From Rhizophagus irregularis (Eukaryota > Glomeromycota > Glomeromycetes > Glomerales > Glomeraceae), in contig NC_089443.1 of NCBI RefSeq assembly GCF_026210795.1, forward strand, positions 3,906,001 to 3,970,000: DNA of 64,000 bases, given 5' to 3'. Shown piece after piece: positions 22,901 to 35,891 of the stretch. Each line of letters starts with the position of its first letter. Within the stretch, counting starts at the first letter, position 1. Under the pieces are notes generated by a model, which saw only the letters and a list, made by a program, of their open reading frames with translations, did not search any database and had not been told where the DNA came from. A program made the translations under genes and the position numbers.

Positions 22901-24076
22901 TGGTATATATATTTGTTTATATTAATCAATTTATATATTTTAAGAAACAAAAAAAAAAAATTAATAATATCATTTAATATTATAGATATAATTGCATATG
23001 TGCTTCCAATTTATACTTCTATTTATTGGCTTCAAATTGATGAAATGAATGATAAGATAATTTCATTGCTTTCTTTTTCATGTTTATTTTTAGATATAAA
23101 ATTTTTATTATTTTTTAGAGCATTAGAATATTTTGGCGTGTACTTTGCAATCATCATTAGTGTTGCAAAAGAGATTGTTTCCTTTTTAGTACTGATATTT
23201 ATTATTATAATAAGTTTTGCACATGCATTTTTTATTTTATTATTACCAAGATCTGATTTTTCATTAGATAATCGTTCTATTAATAATGACCCTAATAATC
23301 CTTGGAATATGGCATCAACTTATAATCAAATATTTGAAAATGGAACTATTGATTCTAACCCATTTTTGATTCAACCGCCAAATGAAAACACAAATATGTT
23401 TATAGATTTTAAAACATCACTTTTTGCAACGTATTTATTCTTAACAGGTATTTTCAAATTTAAATTTGTTGATTTCTTTATAATAATTTGCAAACATTTC
23501 TAAGCTTTTTAATTCATTAGGAGATTCAGGCGCATTATCTAATAATTGGTCATATTTAAACAATCCACCGCTTGTAATTTTGATTGTCTTATTCTCACTC
23601 TTGATTGTTGTATATCTTATGAATTTGTTTATCGGATTACTCAGTAATGCAATTGAAAAAAATAATAATAGAGTTTCTTATTTGAAGCTGAAGGCACAGG
23701 TATAAATAACATCATCATTATTAATATGAAATTATTATAAGAGTACTAAAATATTTTTAATTTTCTCTCAGATTCTAGCTGAAATTGAGTTATTTTACCT
23801 GTTACCACATCAGAGGCGTTGGAAAGAATGGTTTCCTGAAATAATGTATGTTAATAATTATTCTTATTCTTTTTTTTAAAAAAAAAAATGTAATTGGTCG
23901 ATGTTAATATTTATATAAACTATTTTTTTAAAAGATATTATTACGCCAATTTTGATGATATTCGAAAAGAAGTTAAGGCCATGATGGATCGAGGTGAATG
24001 GAATACTAATGCATTCCCGGAATTAAAAAATGATTTATTAAATAAACTTAATATTCAACAAAATACTGCACAATGA
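19973..24076 (+). pseudogene. TRP-like ion-channel paralogue C with one in-frame stop
   Basis: Eight exons align with those of copy B: 19973-20318, 20391-20743, 20825-20975, 21052-22902, 22986-23447, 23521-23699, 23772-23845 and 23935-24076. Their sum is 3558 nt, divisible by three, and all splice sites are good. The only defect found is TAG at 20519-20521 in exon 2, where copies B and D have GAT (Asp). It would cut the protein to about 160 residues unless the base is an assembly error or a strain polymorphism. Everything downstream, including the six-helix region and the pore loop FLTGDSGALSNNW with one extra Asn, is intact. Decay is therefore recent or only apparent. The context is tandem with copies A, B and D on the same strand. 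Confidence 0.75.
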
Positions 24077-24286
24077 GATATTGCACAATAAAATCCTGAC
24101 AATCAGGAGACTTTTCTTATTAGGAGAAATGTAAGACGTGATTATTATACAATTTTTTTTTTTACAAGTTAGGAGGATAAGAGTTTTTTATTATTTTTAA
24201 TTTGATTCTACATTTGTTCGCTGGAATTATAGATTATTACTTTTATCTATTTTGTATTAAATTTATGTGAAAATATATTTTATTTA

Positions 24287-24292
24287 AATAAA
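24287..24292 (+). terminator. Probable polyadenylation signal of copy C
   Basis: AATAAA in the context aaataaacaagcgtattcc, about 210 nt after the stop codon. It is shared with copies A and B. Confidence 0.45.
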
Positions 24293-24945
24293 CAAGCGTA
24301 TTCCGAATACTATACTAATAAAAAAATTCCATTCTCAGATAGATATGATTACTATTTTACTATCTTTTAAAATCATTTGTGAGAATTCTAATATTATTTC
24401 AAGCACTTTCTCAAAAAAAAAAAATCTATACTAATTAACGTGAATTTACAATAAAAATTAACGAAAATTGAGAAAACTTTATTGATTGTTAATAGAATAT
24501 TCTAAATGTGAATTTTTTAAAAAATATCTTTAACTAATTAAAATTCAAATTGATGACCAAGACATTTTAATTGTGATTATAAAGTTATTTGTTTCCGACT
24601 ATTTGAATATTAATTTCGCTTTTTCGCATACTGTAAATAAAGACGATCACAAACACAAAATGTTGTAAGTTTTTGATGTTTATTACTAATGAACGCGAAC
24701 GCAAAAACTTTGATAGCTTTGAGCATATTTTTATCAAAATAAAGTATTAAAAAAAAATTTATATTAATTTTCAATATTTCATATAAGAAAAGTCTTTTAA
24801 TTATAAACATCAAAAAAAAAACAACAATAATAATAATCCAGTCTCCGTCTAACATCCCTCAAGTAAAAGTAATTTCGAGAACAACACGACAAAGGCTATA
24901 AAAAAGAAGTGGACTTTAGTATTTAAGAAAAGCTAATTTATTATT
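24293..24945. other. Intergenic, no gene seen
   Basis: AT-rich spacer resembling the region after copy B at its start. The 81-codon open frame on the minus strand at 24610-24855 is A/T-run-rich and has no protein-like features. Confidence 0.4.
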
Positions 24946-25021
24946 CTAGTCAGGGTTAGCCTCCAGGAAAGTCAGTTTCTTTTTAATGTCTTCCCCCAGT
25001 TCCTCTGTTACTATTCCTCTA
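24946..25021 (-). CDS. Possible terminal exon of a minus-strand gene
   Basis: On the minus strand an acceptor (cattgtttttag) is followed by an open segment encoding RGIVTEELGEDIKKKLTFLE plus ANPD and a stop. Its composition (Glu, Lys and balanced codons) is unlike the AT-rich surroundings. No upstream exon joining in frame was found: the segment ending at a donor near 25,170 has a stop in the required phase. It may be a real last exon or a relic. The product is unknown. Confidence 0.3.
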
Positions 25022-27278
25022 CTAAAAACAATGTAAGATTAAAAAAGGATAAAATATATAAAAAATGATATAAAAAAAATAATAAAAATAAAAAAAATTG
25101 AAATAAATAAAAAAAAAACTGAAGAAATAATAAAAATAAACAGATAAAGAAAATGGCCCAATTTCAACTTACCAAAATTAAAAAGAAATTTCAACAGAAC
25201 ATTCTTTGTAAGGAATTTGTAATGCGTGTTTGATGATTGATCGATAAAAAAATTTAGCTTTCTTCGATCAAAACATTAGATAAATATCACGAGTATGCCG
25301 ATCATCTCCAAATGACTAATTTTGGCCCGAATTGTAAATTTTGATGATTAAATTTAATCAATCAACCATTTAATCACGTCACTACGTGATCATTAATTCG
25401 AACCAATCAATAATCTAGCTAAAATTATCTGATTACCTTCGTCAACACTAGATAACCATGTTTTCTATATAAAAAAGTTGGAAGTACATCATATAAGAAC
25501 ATATACGGTATATATACTTTTTATTATTTGAATCTGAAAACTCGTGTACACTAATATGGTTTCCTTATGCTGATAATTATTATTAATATTATAATTTATG
25601 CATTATAATTCCCTTAGTCGGGGATATACACAATAAATATTACCAAGCATAATAATTCCCTTAATAATGATGTAATAATGATGTTATATGCAAATTTGCA
25701 ACTCTACAGCACTTTGTCTTTTAAATTACAAAAAGTTCTCACGTATTATTTCTGAAGTATATGAAATTGAAAGTATACTGATAAAAATGTTAAAATAGAA
25801 ATTAGGAAAATATTTTAATCAATATTAATAATTTATAAATTCTCCTAATACAAATTTCAGTATTAGAGAGAAATCTTTGTTTATTGTTTTAATCTGTATC
25901 CGTAGATGGCGAATATTATGTTAACTCAATAATACTTATGGAATCCGTATCCGCAGATGCACTATATCTTCAGATGGTGGATAGACGGATTGTAATACTA
26001 GTGAGTATAACAAGATTTTTGAATTATTACCACATTTTTCAAACAAATTTCAAGGTGAAATTTAATAATGTGAGTGTAATGGCTTTGTACACTCGCACAC
26101 ACATATATATATAATAACAATTATTTGTGAAAATATTTAATTTATACTCATTTTGAACCAATTTTATTGGAACAAATGTTGATAAGGATTCTTATGTCTT
26201 AAAACTTTCGCCATAATTAATCTTATTTATTTAACATATTTATTGGCATGGTTTATTTCAAAGGAATTTCTCAATGTATCGGAAAAAATATGACCCGAAA
26301 AAAAGGACTTCTATTCTTGGCCAAACATTCACTTAAATTTTAGGAAACGTTGTAATGCCGAAATGGAAAACCTAAATTTGGAAAATTGACGTGAATAATA
26401 TAATTAGAAAATGGTTGAATTTATGATTTATTATAAAATAGGGAATAAATTCGATATAGACGCATGAGAATTCTTTTGAATTCTCATATATAAATTTAAT
26501 ATGGTTATTATCATTATATTATACTTTTATTATATTATATTATTAAATAAAGGAATATTTGTTAACGTCTCAACGTGATAAGGACCTATATCATGGGAAT
26601 GAGCGTTACAACGTCTAAATCTATTGAATGATTGTTGTCATGTGCCACGCAGTGACACAATGACAGCCAATCATTCGCTATAATATTATTTTTATAAATT
26701 TTAAAATTTTGCTAAATTTAACAAATACATTAAATTTTCCAATATTTTATGTAAAATAATTTTTAAATGGTTTTATTCATTTATATTGTAATTTTATTAT
26801 ATTTTCGATTATATAAATGTTGTATTAAAAATTATTTTTAAATATAATAAATATTTAATAATATGGTAAAAGATCACCTCAGGTAGGGTGATTTTTTTGC
26901 CCCTGGTGAATTTTACCCCTGGTGAGCGTTAAAATCATTCAAAAAAATTATTAAATATAAAGTTTTCTTTTTTTTTTTAATTATTTTAACACAGTTTTTT
27001 CTAAAAAATAGTAAACTAATTTTATCACGGTGCGGAATTAACTATAAAAATACTATACGCGGTTGCCATGTTACTAAATGGATTAATGTAAATTCTTAAT
27101 TTTGCCGATTCTGTAGATCGACTCATTAAGTGATAACATTCTTTATGTTTTCAGGATACTCTGTGTATTATGAAAGTGAAAGAGCGTGAAACACATGACG
27201 GATTTACTGGCCTATGCTAGGGGTTATATATCATTATAATATTTCCTTTTTTTTACTAGTGATATATTGAATAAAAGG
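25022..27278. other. Long AT-rich intergenic region with two strong hairpins
   Basis: No gene was found. A perfect 10-bp stem with a four-T loop lies at 26464-26487 (atgagaattc arms). A two-part stem-loop lies at 26626-26676: outer arms gaatgattg and caatcattc, inner arms tgtcatgtg and cacaatgaca. Either could be a relic of a small foldback element or a structured transcript. Confidence 0.4.
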
Positions 27279-27285
27279 TATAAAT
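27279..27285 (+). promoter_or_regulatory. TATA box before the BED/Sel1 gene
   Basis: TATAAAT lies 96 bp upstream of the ATG at 27381, followed by a pyrimidine-rich stretch (ctttctgtctcttattttg). Confidence 0.4.
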
Positions 27286-27380
27286 CACTCGTCCCTTCAT
27301 AACTTTCTGTCTCTTATTTTGTTTCTTTTTATCGTTCCTTTGATTAAAAATAATTTTTTTCTAAACAAAAATCATACCAA

Positions 27381-28203
27381 ATGGTAAGAAAAAAAGGACC
27401 TGTTTGGAAACATTTTCAAATAATTGGTAATAATGACAAATCACATCCTCGCGTACAATGTAAATACTGCTCCAAGGACTTTCAACGAGCTGTCCCCGAA
27501 AGACTGCAAGCCCATCTTAACGAAAAGTGTCCAAATGCACCGAATAGTGCAAAATCACAAACTAAACAACAAAAAACTATATCTAAAATTGATAATATTG
27601 AACATATGAGCGAAGAAGAACAAGAATCTTCTAAAGCATTAACCTCATCCTTTAAGTTATCAACTAGGGAAGAAGCAAAAATACAACCGGATGATAATGA
27701 ACAATTACGTTATTCAGGTGATATACGTCATCTTGGTTATTGTTTTCAGCAAGGAATAGGAATTCAAAAGAATGAAAAAAAAAGCATTTGAATTATATAA
27801 AGAAGCAGCTAAAAGAGGAAATATTCCTGCAATCAGTGATCTTGCAAATTGTTATAAAAATGGGATAGGAATTGAAAAAGATGAAATTAGAGCATTTGAA
27901 TTGTTCAAGGAAGCAGCTGGAAAAGGAGATATTGATGCAATGAATAATCTTGGGAAATGTTATCAAAATGGAATAGGAACTGAAAAAGATAAAATTAGAG
28001 CATTTGAAATGTATAAGAAAGCAGCTGGAAAAGGTCAACTTGATGCAATCACTAAACTTGGATATTGTTATGAAAAAGGGAAAGGAACTGAAAAAGATGA
28101 AATTAGAGCATTTGAATTATATCAAGAAGCAGCTAAAGGAGGAGATTTATTCGCATTATATATGGTTTTGGATATTATTATCCCACTTTGTGAGCAAGAC
28201 TAG
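27381..28203 (+). pseudogene. BED zinc finger plus Sel1-repeat protein, frame broken at an A9 run
   Basis: The first frame (27381-27791) starts with a BED-type finger: GPVWKHFQII, CKYC at about residue 28, then LQAHLNEKC as the His/Cys half. A polar linker and the start of a Sel1 repeat (LGYCFQQGIGIQKNE) follow. The second frame (27772-28203) continues that repeat (KAFELYKEAAKRGNIPAISD) through three more Sel1 units and ends after ALYMVLD. The two meet at a run of nine adenines (27775-27783); eight would keep the frame and give about 273 residues. A sequencing error, a strain polymorphism, slippage or a true lesion all fit. BED fingers bind DNA and often derive from hAT transposases; Sel1 repeats scaffold protein complexes. 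This fusion's role is not known. Confidence 0.7.
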
Positions 28204-31061
28204 AAACTGAAAAAAAATAAAACAAAAACATTTGAATATGAGTAGACTATAAAATTTCTTTATTGTGCTGAAATCAATTTATTAATGATAAAACAATTTA
28301 AATTTATCTAATACTAGATAGTTGGATGAGCTTTAATGTATTAATTTATAACTTTTATATTTCAAATCAAATATACTGATTTATTTGTTGTTATCGACCG
28401 TTTTTTAGTACCATTTTTGACTATTCTAGTTCATTAAACTTTTCTTTTTAGCAGATTATTTTTATGTTTTTATTCTAAATTTCTATATGGATAATAAGCT
28501 GTATGCCTACAGTATATATATTTATTTCCAAGATGAGGTATTAGTTATTGAAAAGGATATTATATTTATTTCATTAATTAAATCAAATAAATTTAGGATA
28601 TTATTAATTAAATTAAATAAATTTTTTAAATAAACTTTTGTCTTGAAAAGATACGAATTTTTATTCTTTATGCAGTAAATGTTAAATTAAATACAATTTT
28701 CGATCGGATCATAGTGTTGACACGATAGTTATTAAAAAAAAGAATATTACGATGTCGAGGGATGTTAACTGTCCGGTCTGGCCCGTCTTGGTCAGGTCTT
28801 CATCGGTCACGACTCACGACTGGGACCGATCGGTCCGGACTGCGGTCCTATAAAAAAAAATTTATAGAACGTTACTAATTTGTTTATTTTAGCCAAAAAA
28901 TTTTTACGTTCATTAAGTCATTAAGCTTATCTAATCTGATATTATATTATCAATCACCGCGCATGTAATATGCAAATCATTTTCATATTAAAAAAAATTC
29001 GTGTAACCATATTTGAGTCACTTCATTTTATGATAAACCGTCAATTTTAATATGTAACTCCCATACAAATTAAGTAATTTGATAGAACATCATGTGCTTT
29101 ACTAGTCTCTGAAGTTAATTTTCCATTTTTGAAATTTTTTTTTCTCTTCGCATATACAAGAAGTTTACGTTAAAAAATGAACTTTTTTTGAGATCCTTTT
29201 AAAAGTTTGGATAAATATATAGTTTTAATAGCAAAAATATATGTAATTTTGCAAGAGAAAAAAGATTTTCTAAGGGTTTAATGGTAGTTATTCGGGTAGT
29301 ATTTGTATAAACACAAAAAAATTGATTTTTTAATAAAAAAAAGAATTTTTACTTCAATAAATTTTAACGAGAATCCTTTAACTAATAATAAATATTTTAT
29401 TTTTAGGTGTAACTTTTCAAAAGAAACAGCTTTTATTAAGTTAATAAGGTCGGTCACCCAATAAGATTTTTGTTTATTATTGAATTTATCAAATTTTCTC
29501 TATTTTTTAATATGAAATAAGGATAAAATTTTATTTATTATAGGAAAAAGGAAGGGAAGAGTATTATTAGATTTATTTTTGAATAATATATTTTTTTTTA
29601 AATTAAAAAAAAACTACAAAATTTTCATTATTTTTAGTAAATCCACTTTTGTCCAATCATGTTTTATTATTAGATTCCTATTTATTTCATCACGAAATTT
29701 TTTTATTTTAATATTCAAATTGTTTTTTAAATTAGAAAATAGTTTGTTTTGTAATTAAAACCATTGAAATAATAAAGAATTTATAATACTATTATACAAA
29801 TATAATGAAAAAAAGGGAAATTTTTCTTTATAGATTCTGGGTTTATTTGAAAATTTATTAGAGTTAATATTTTTTTAAGCTTTTTTTTTGTTATAAAATT
29901 ATATAAAATACTTTCTGTCTTAATTTGGAGTTTTAAATTATTTACTATATTTGACAAATTTCAAGTTTTTCTCATTATTCCTTATTTTTAGCAAATAAAA
30001 TGTACCAACTTCTAGTTAAGATCCACCTTAAAAAACAAAAAGTATTTGAAAAAATTTTTCAACACACTCTTAGATGTTGTCAAGAAGTATTATTTTCTAT
30101 ATTTAGTTTGAAAGTTATTTTATATAAATGTAATGTTACATTTGAACTGCATTTTTCAATTTTTATAAAATTTAGGCCGGCATTATAAAATTGGCCGGAA
30201 TTAAGCAAAATTTGGCCAGAATTATGGATTCGAAAATCATCAATTTTAACCAATAAAATTTATTTTAGCCGATTTTGATCTACATACATAAATTATATAA
30301 TTAATAACTATACGGCACCATAATTTTTAATATGGCTATCATAATAAGAAAAATTTGCCCTTAAATTTTATTACATGCGCAGTGATTGTTATTATATACA
30401 TTTTTCATTTAATGCATGATAAAGTATTTTATATATTAATTACAGTTTATGGATTAGAAAATTTATTTTTTTAAAATTAAATAAGAATGATCATGAATTT
30501 GTTTCTATGTATGTTAAATATGATGTAAAATTTAAAATTTTAAAAATATTTTAAGTTATTAAAATAAAAGCTGAAAAAAAAAATTTTTTTTTTTTAGTAT
30601 TGAAAAAAAACTGGAAACTTTTTTTTTTGGTTTTGAAAAAAGATCGAAAATAAAAAATTTTTTCACTAAATTTCATTAACTTGAGAGCCCCCGTCAGAAC
30701 AGTGTCAGAACGTACACATGACCTGATAGCCAAAATAATAAATAGATCGGGCGCAGACATGTCACGGGTTCTTGTTACACAATTCAAATTATTTATATAG
30801 AAAGTATTCTATTCTAAACGCCAAAAGATTTTTTTTTGTTATAAAAACTGGACGACCCAAGATTTGCTATAATCGGATAATTAATCGGTGATGAGATTTA
30901 ATCGATTATTATTATAATTATAAAGTTATAATTACTATTCTGTGTTCGCCTGAATCTGCGAAATGATCGGCATCTTAAATCGATCTATGCTAAGAGCTTT
31001 AATATTTATAAAGTGAATTTGTAATTACAGTATATACTGTAATAACTGTATGTGGGAAGTT
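28204..31061. other. Gene-poor spacer with a GC-richer patch
   Basis: Nothing coding was recognised. 28,765-28,852 is GC-rich (gtccggtctggcccgtc, gaccgatcggtccggac) and resembles words at 49,300-49,480 and 53,650-53,720. 30,165-30,240 repeats ggccggaatta-type words, also seen near 56,660. A unique GC-richer patch at 30,690-30,780 is open on the minus strand (APDLFIILAIRSCVRSDTVL) but lacks other support. Confidence 0.35.
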
Positions 31062-31092
31062 TTGATCATCACGGCGGAGCCGTGATGATCAA
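31062..31092. other. Perfect 14-bp stem, 3-nt loop
   Basis: ttgatcatcacggc and its exact complement gccgtgatgatcaa flank gga. It is one of the most stable short hairpins in the window. The palindrome acagtatatactgt lies just upstream at 31028-31041. The function is unknown. The rest up to 31,670 has decayed short repeats (tttttattaaa, aaagccaca words at 31,300-31,500). Confidence 0.6.
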
Positions 31093-31675
31093 TGAGATCG
31101 AGGCTGATGTAAATAACTGGTTTCCACGGAGACTAACGCCCTGTACATCATTTTTAACTCGTTTTAGTTTATTCCTTTTAAATAAACATCTCACAATAAG
31201 GAAAATCACGGTAAATAGTTTTTTTTCATCTTTTTTTTCCATATCAGATGGCTAGAAAACTATATTTCCTTAGTTTGTAATGTTGTTTAATAAAATTTTA
31301 ATAAAGAAGCCACAAGTTTTTATTAAAAAAAAAGCCACAAAAAATCATTGTAAATTTTTATTAACAAAGCCATTAATTTTCCATAACTTTTATTAAAAAA
31401 AACAATGAATTTTTTTAAAAAAGCCTCAGATTTTTATTAAATAAAAGCAATATAACTTATTTAAAAAAGCCACAAATAAAAAGCCACAAAATAAAAGTCA
31501 TGCCATAAATTCAATGAAATGAATTATTTGTTGAAATTCGAAATTTCAAAAAATTTTAATTGTAAAATCTATCTGGATTTCGCCGGATTATCTGACCCGG
31601 ATATAAATCCGATTTTTTTTTGTTTTCAAGCACTGCCGAAAGGTACATTCCATATCTATCGTAACCGAGAGTTTT

Positions 31676-31691
31676 TTATTATAAAAATAAG
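31676..31691 (+). promoter_or_regulatory. Conserved TATA-like box upstream of copy D
   Basis: ttattataaaaataag lies about 80 bp before the ATG at 31767. It is preceded by ggtacattccatatctatc as in copy C. Confidence 0.35.
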
Positions 31692-31766
31692 TGCTGGTCG
31701 CTAGATCAGTACATCAATAAATTAATAAATAAAAAAAAATAAAAAAAATATAATCTATATGTTCCA

Positions 31767-34700
31767 ATGAGTTCTGACAAAATCTCCATAAAAGTTGACG
31801 ACGATATCAGTAACGATCTCAAGGACGAAATTAATAAAATTGATGAAAACGATATCATTAACGATGATAGTGATATCGATATCAATAAACCGGCGTATAT
31901 CGACAAACCTATTATAAAAGTATCACCAAATGGAGAATATCTTGTTGTTTACAATCCAGAAGATCACTCAATCGTCGGTTGGAATGTTAAAGATATAGAG
32001 GAGGGACAACTTACTAAATCAGACGCTCCTGTCAAAGTAAATGATAGTATAGATCAAATAAGTGTTTCCGATGATAAGAAACTTGCGTATACGTTTTACA
32101 AGAAAAACGAGTATTTGCTAAGTAAGAATTATTTTTAATTATTTAATTATGTATTTAATACATTAATTAATATTTATCAAATTTATATTTATAGAAATAA
32201 TTGATATTAATAATAACCAGAAAATTAAACTAAGTCTAAACATAGAATTATTAAGTTGTCCATATCATACCTTTAATTTAAAATATGAATTTCTTTTATA
32301 TGATAATTGGAATACGTACGATAGATATTATCATAAAAAGTATAAAATTATTTGGATTTATTCTACACAAGCGAAAAATTACAAATGGATTTGTAAAAGA
32401 ATTTACAAGATACCTGAGTATTTTGAATTGATAAATATGTCAAAATATGATAAACTTTATTTAATTTCAAATAATTCCATTTATGAATGGGATCTTGATG
32501 CTGAAAAGGGTACAAAAATATTTTATATTAATGACAAGGAGTTTAAGGTAATTAATATTCGTTAAACTATTCAAAATATTTACCGTATTTTATATATAAA
32601 TATACAGTATAATTAATTATTACTTATTTTTAATAGTCACATTATAGTAAGCGGGAGCTTAAAATTTCCAGCAATGAAATGTTTATTTGTTTAAGAATTA
32701 TGGATGGATTTATTATATATTCTATTGAATCACAATTCCTATTATTTCTTTGGATATGAATAATGGTATTATTTTACTTTATTATTCTAAGTTAAAAAAA
32801 AGTATAAAAAATATTAAGTATTAATTACTATTTTTTCTTTTCTATTATTCAGATAATTCACTATATAAATCGGTGAAATATTCTAAGTTATTGCCCTCAT
32901 TACTTCCCTTACTAAGTAGTAAAACTCTAAATCCTATTATGGAATATTGTTGGGAAAAATGTTTAACCCGTTTAGGATTAAAGGACGAAAATTTACAAAC
33001 TCTTCCAAGTAACTTTCAAACTACAGATAAATACGCATTTGGAATTTTAGATGGAAATGTTTGGAAAATTAAATTAGAAGAAAATATATCAAAAATAAAT
33101 TTTTCATCCCAAAATTCCGATGTACAGGTTATTGAAGACAGTAATGACTATTTCGACGAACACCTAAATATTAATTTATTTAAATCATATATGGATGAAA
33201 TACGTGAATTGTTTCAAAAATTATCAAATTCTAAAAGTGAATATAAAAGAAAATTAAAACAAAATGATCAAAATTTAGTTGAACGAATTATAATAACTGA
33301 TAAATTATTACAAGTTTGGAAAATTAAAATTATTGGTCATAATAAAATAATGTTGCGAGTTTTTAAAAAAGCTGATGTTAAAAGAAAATGGGAATTAACT
33401 GATACAAAGATAACAAAATTTAACGTTAGTGACGCTCGAAAAATTAAATTACTTGAAATTAAGTTATTTACCGATGATGATATCATTTTAATTACAACAA
33501 TAGGTTTTTTAATTTATCATTTTAATGAAAACAAGAAATCTATGTCTTTAATCTATTGGAATTATTTGGAGTTAACCTATCCTAATGTAGGTACACTTAA
33601 TTTTGAAGATCCGGAATTTTTTGGAGATTTTAAAGCATTATTAAAACCTTATTATACTTTACAATTTAATTTACCTTTACTAAATTATGATAGTTTTAAA
33701 ATATGTGATGAATGGATTTCATATGTAAAAGATAATAAGGGAAATCTTTTGAAATATGGGGACAAATTATTATCATTTGCAATTAAAGAACATAAATTAG
33801 ATTTAATAGAAGAAATCTACAAAAAATGTATAAGTTGGTTTAATGAAGATTTAGGAAACAATTGGATGTTTCTTAGTATTATTACTTCTACAACGCCGTT
33901 ATTGAATAAATATTACCCAGAATATATTTTAAGATATTCATTAGAAACAACAATGATTATAGATCATCCTTTTTATAGTATAGAATATCAACATACAAAA
34001 TCTCTTTATTCTTTTCAATATCTTCAATTAGTTGATTTAACTCGATCCATTTTATGGTCAAAATATAAATTCTTTTTACACGGATTACTTAATAATTATG
34101 AGACTATATTCTGGATACTAATTATACTTCGATTATTAATACTTATTGTGATGATCTTACTTTTACCCTTTTTTTTAATTTATATTGCTGTATTTTATAT
34201 ATTAGAAAAATATCATTTTATTAATGAAATTTTCGATATAGGGGTGTTTTCTACTTTTTATTTTGTATTGTCAAATAAATTAACAACAAGAGAAACACCA
34301 ATAATTACTTTTATGGTTCCTTATATTAAGTTTGTTAATTATCCACTATATTATAATTGGTTTTTAGAATTAATTAAACCTCAACCTAGCCTATTTGTTG
34401 AAACAATAAGTAGAGATATCTATAAAACGTGGAGTGGAGAAGCAATAATTAATTTTAAATGGAATACTTATGGAAGTTTCTATTATTCAATAATTTGGAT
34501 TGGATTTATGGCTTTACTTGGATGTTTTACTGCTGCTGCAACAATTTCTCAACAATAAATTGATGATGATATTCGAAAAAAGCTTTTTATTGCTTCAATT
34601 ATATTAGGATTTATTCATTTGAGTTTTGAAGTTCGTCAGTTTATTTACAACCCTCTTAAATGGTTTTATGATTTTTGGAATATATTTGGTATATAAGTAT

Positions 34701-35891
34701 AAATTTATAACTTTATATTAATTTATGAATTTTAAAAAAATTAACTAAATATATAATTTAAAATTTAGATATAATTGCATACCTACTTCCAATTTACACT
34801 TCTATTTATTGGCTACAAATAAGTGAAATAAATGATGAAATAATTCCATTACTTTCTTTTTCATGCTTATTTTTGGATATAAAATTTTTATTATTTTTTA
34901 GAGCATTTGAATATTTTGGCGTGTACTTTGCAATCATCATTAGTGTTGCAAAAGAGATTATTTCCTTTTTAGTACTCTTATTTATCATTATAATAAGTTT
35001 TGCACATGCATTTTATATTTTATTATTACCAAGATCTGATTTTTTATTAGATAATCTTGATAATCGTTCAGTTAATATTAATGATCCTAATATTAATGAT
35101 CCTAATAATCCTTGGAAACTAGCACCTACTTATAATCAAATATTTGAAAATGGAACTATTGATTCTAACCCATTTTTGATTCAACCACCAAATGAAAATA
35201 CAAATATGTTCATAGATTTTAAAACATCTCTTTTTACAATGTATAAATTCTTAACAGGTATTTCAAATTTAAAAATTTGTTGATTCTTTATAATAATGTA
35301 CAAGTATTTTTTAAGCGTTTTAATTTATTAGGTGATCCAAGTGCATTATCTAATTGGACATATTTAAACAATCCACCGCTTGTAATTTTGATTGTCTTAT
35401 TCTCATTTTTGATTGTTGTTTATCTTATGAATTTGTTTATTGGGTTACTCAATAATGCAATTAATAAAGATTATAATAGAGTCTCTTATTTGGTACAGAA
35501 GGCAGAGGTATAACATCATTATTTAATATAAAATTGTTATAAAAGTACTAAAATTTTTTTTTTAATGTCTTTCAGATTCTAGCTGAAATTGAGTTATTTT
35601 ACTTGTTACCACATCAGAGACGTTGGAAAGAATGGTTTCCTGAAGTAATGTATGTTAATTTTAATATTCATTCTTAATCCTTTCTTTTTTTTTAAGTAAA
35701 AACGTTGTTGGTTTATGCTAATATTTATATAACATATTTTTTTTTAAAGACATTACAGTGCCAAAATTAATGATGTCCGAAAAGAAGTTGAGAAAATGAT
35801 GAATCAAGATGAATGGAATACTAATGCATTCCCAGAATTAAAAGATGATCTATTAAAAAAACTTAATATTCAACAAATTCCTGACAAATAG
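31767..35891 (+). pseudogene. TRP-like ion-channel paralogue D, degraded
   Basis: Eight exons align with copy B: 31767-32121, 32195-32547, 32637-32765, 32853-34688, 34769-35257, 35332-35507, 35576-35649 and 35750-35891. Two lesions are visible. One base is missing in exon 3 (near 32732, tcacaattcc against tcagcaattcc in copy C), which shifts the frame to a stop at 32757. TAA at 34556-34558 replaces the Tyr codon of copies A-C just before IDDDIRKK. The exon sum is one short of a multiple of three, in agreement. Splice sites and the pore region (variant GDPSALSNW instead of GDSGALSNW) are otherwise well kept, so inactivation is recent relative to divergence. No AATAAA in the conserved 3' context was found. 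Confidence 0.8.

Noticed and set aside
22889-22985. Start of a separate gene at 22889 (and similarly at 2022 and 15970)
   Set aside because: These frames read through or begin in introns of the channel paralogues. Splicing to exon 5 is conserved in all four copies.
30690-30790. tRNA or tRNA-derived SINE in the GC-richer patch
   Set aside because: No cloverleaf or convincing A and B boxes could be drawn. Only a vague ggttcttgtt word is present.
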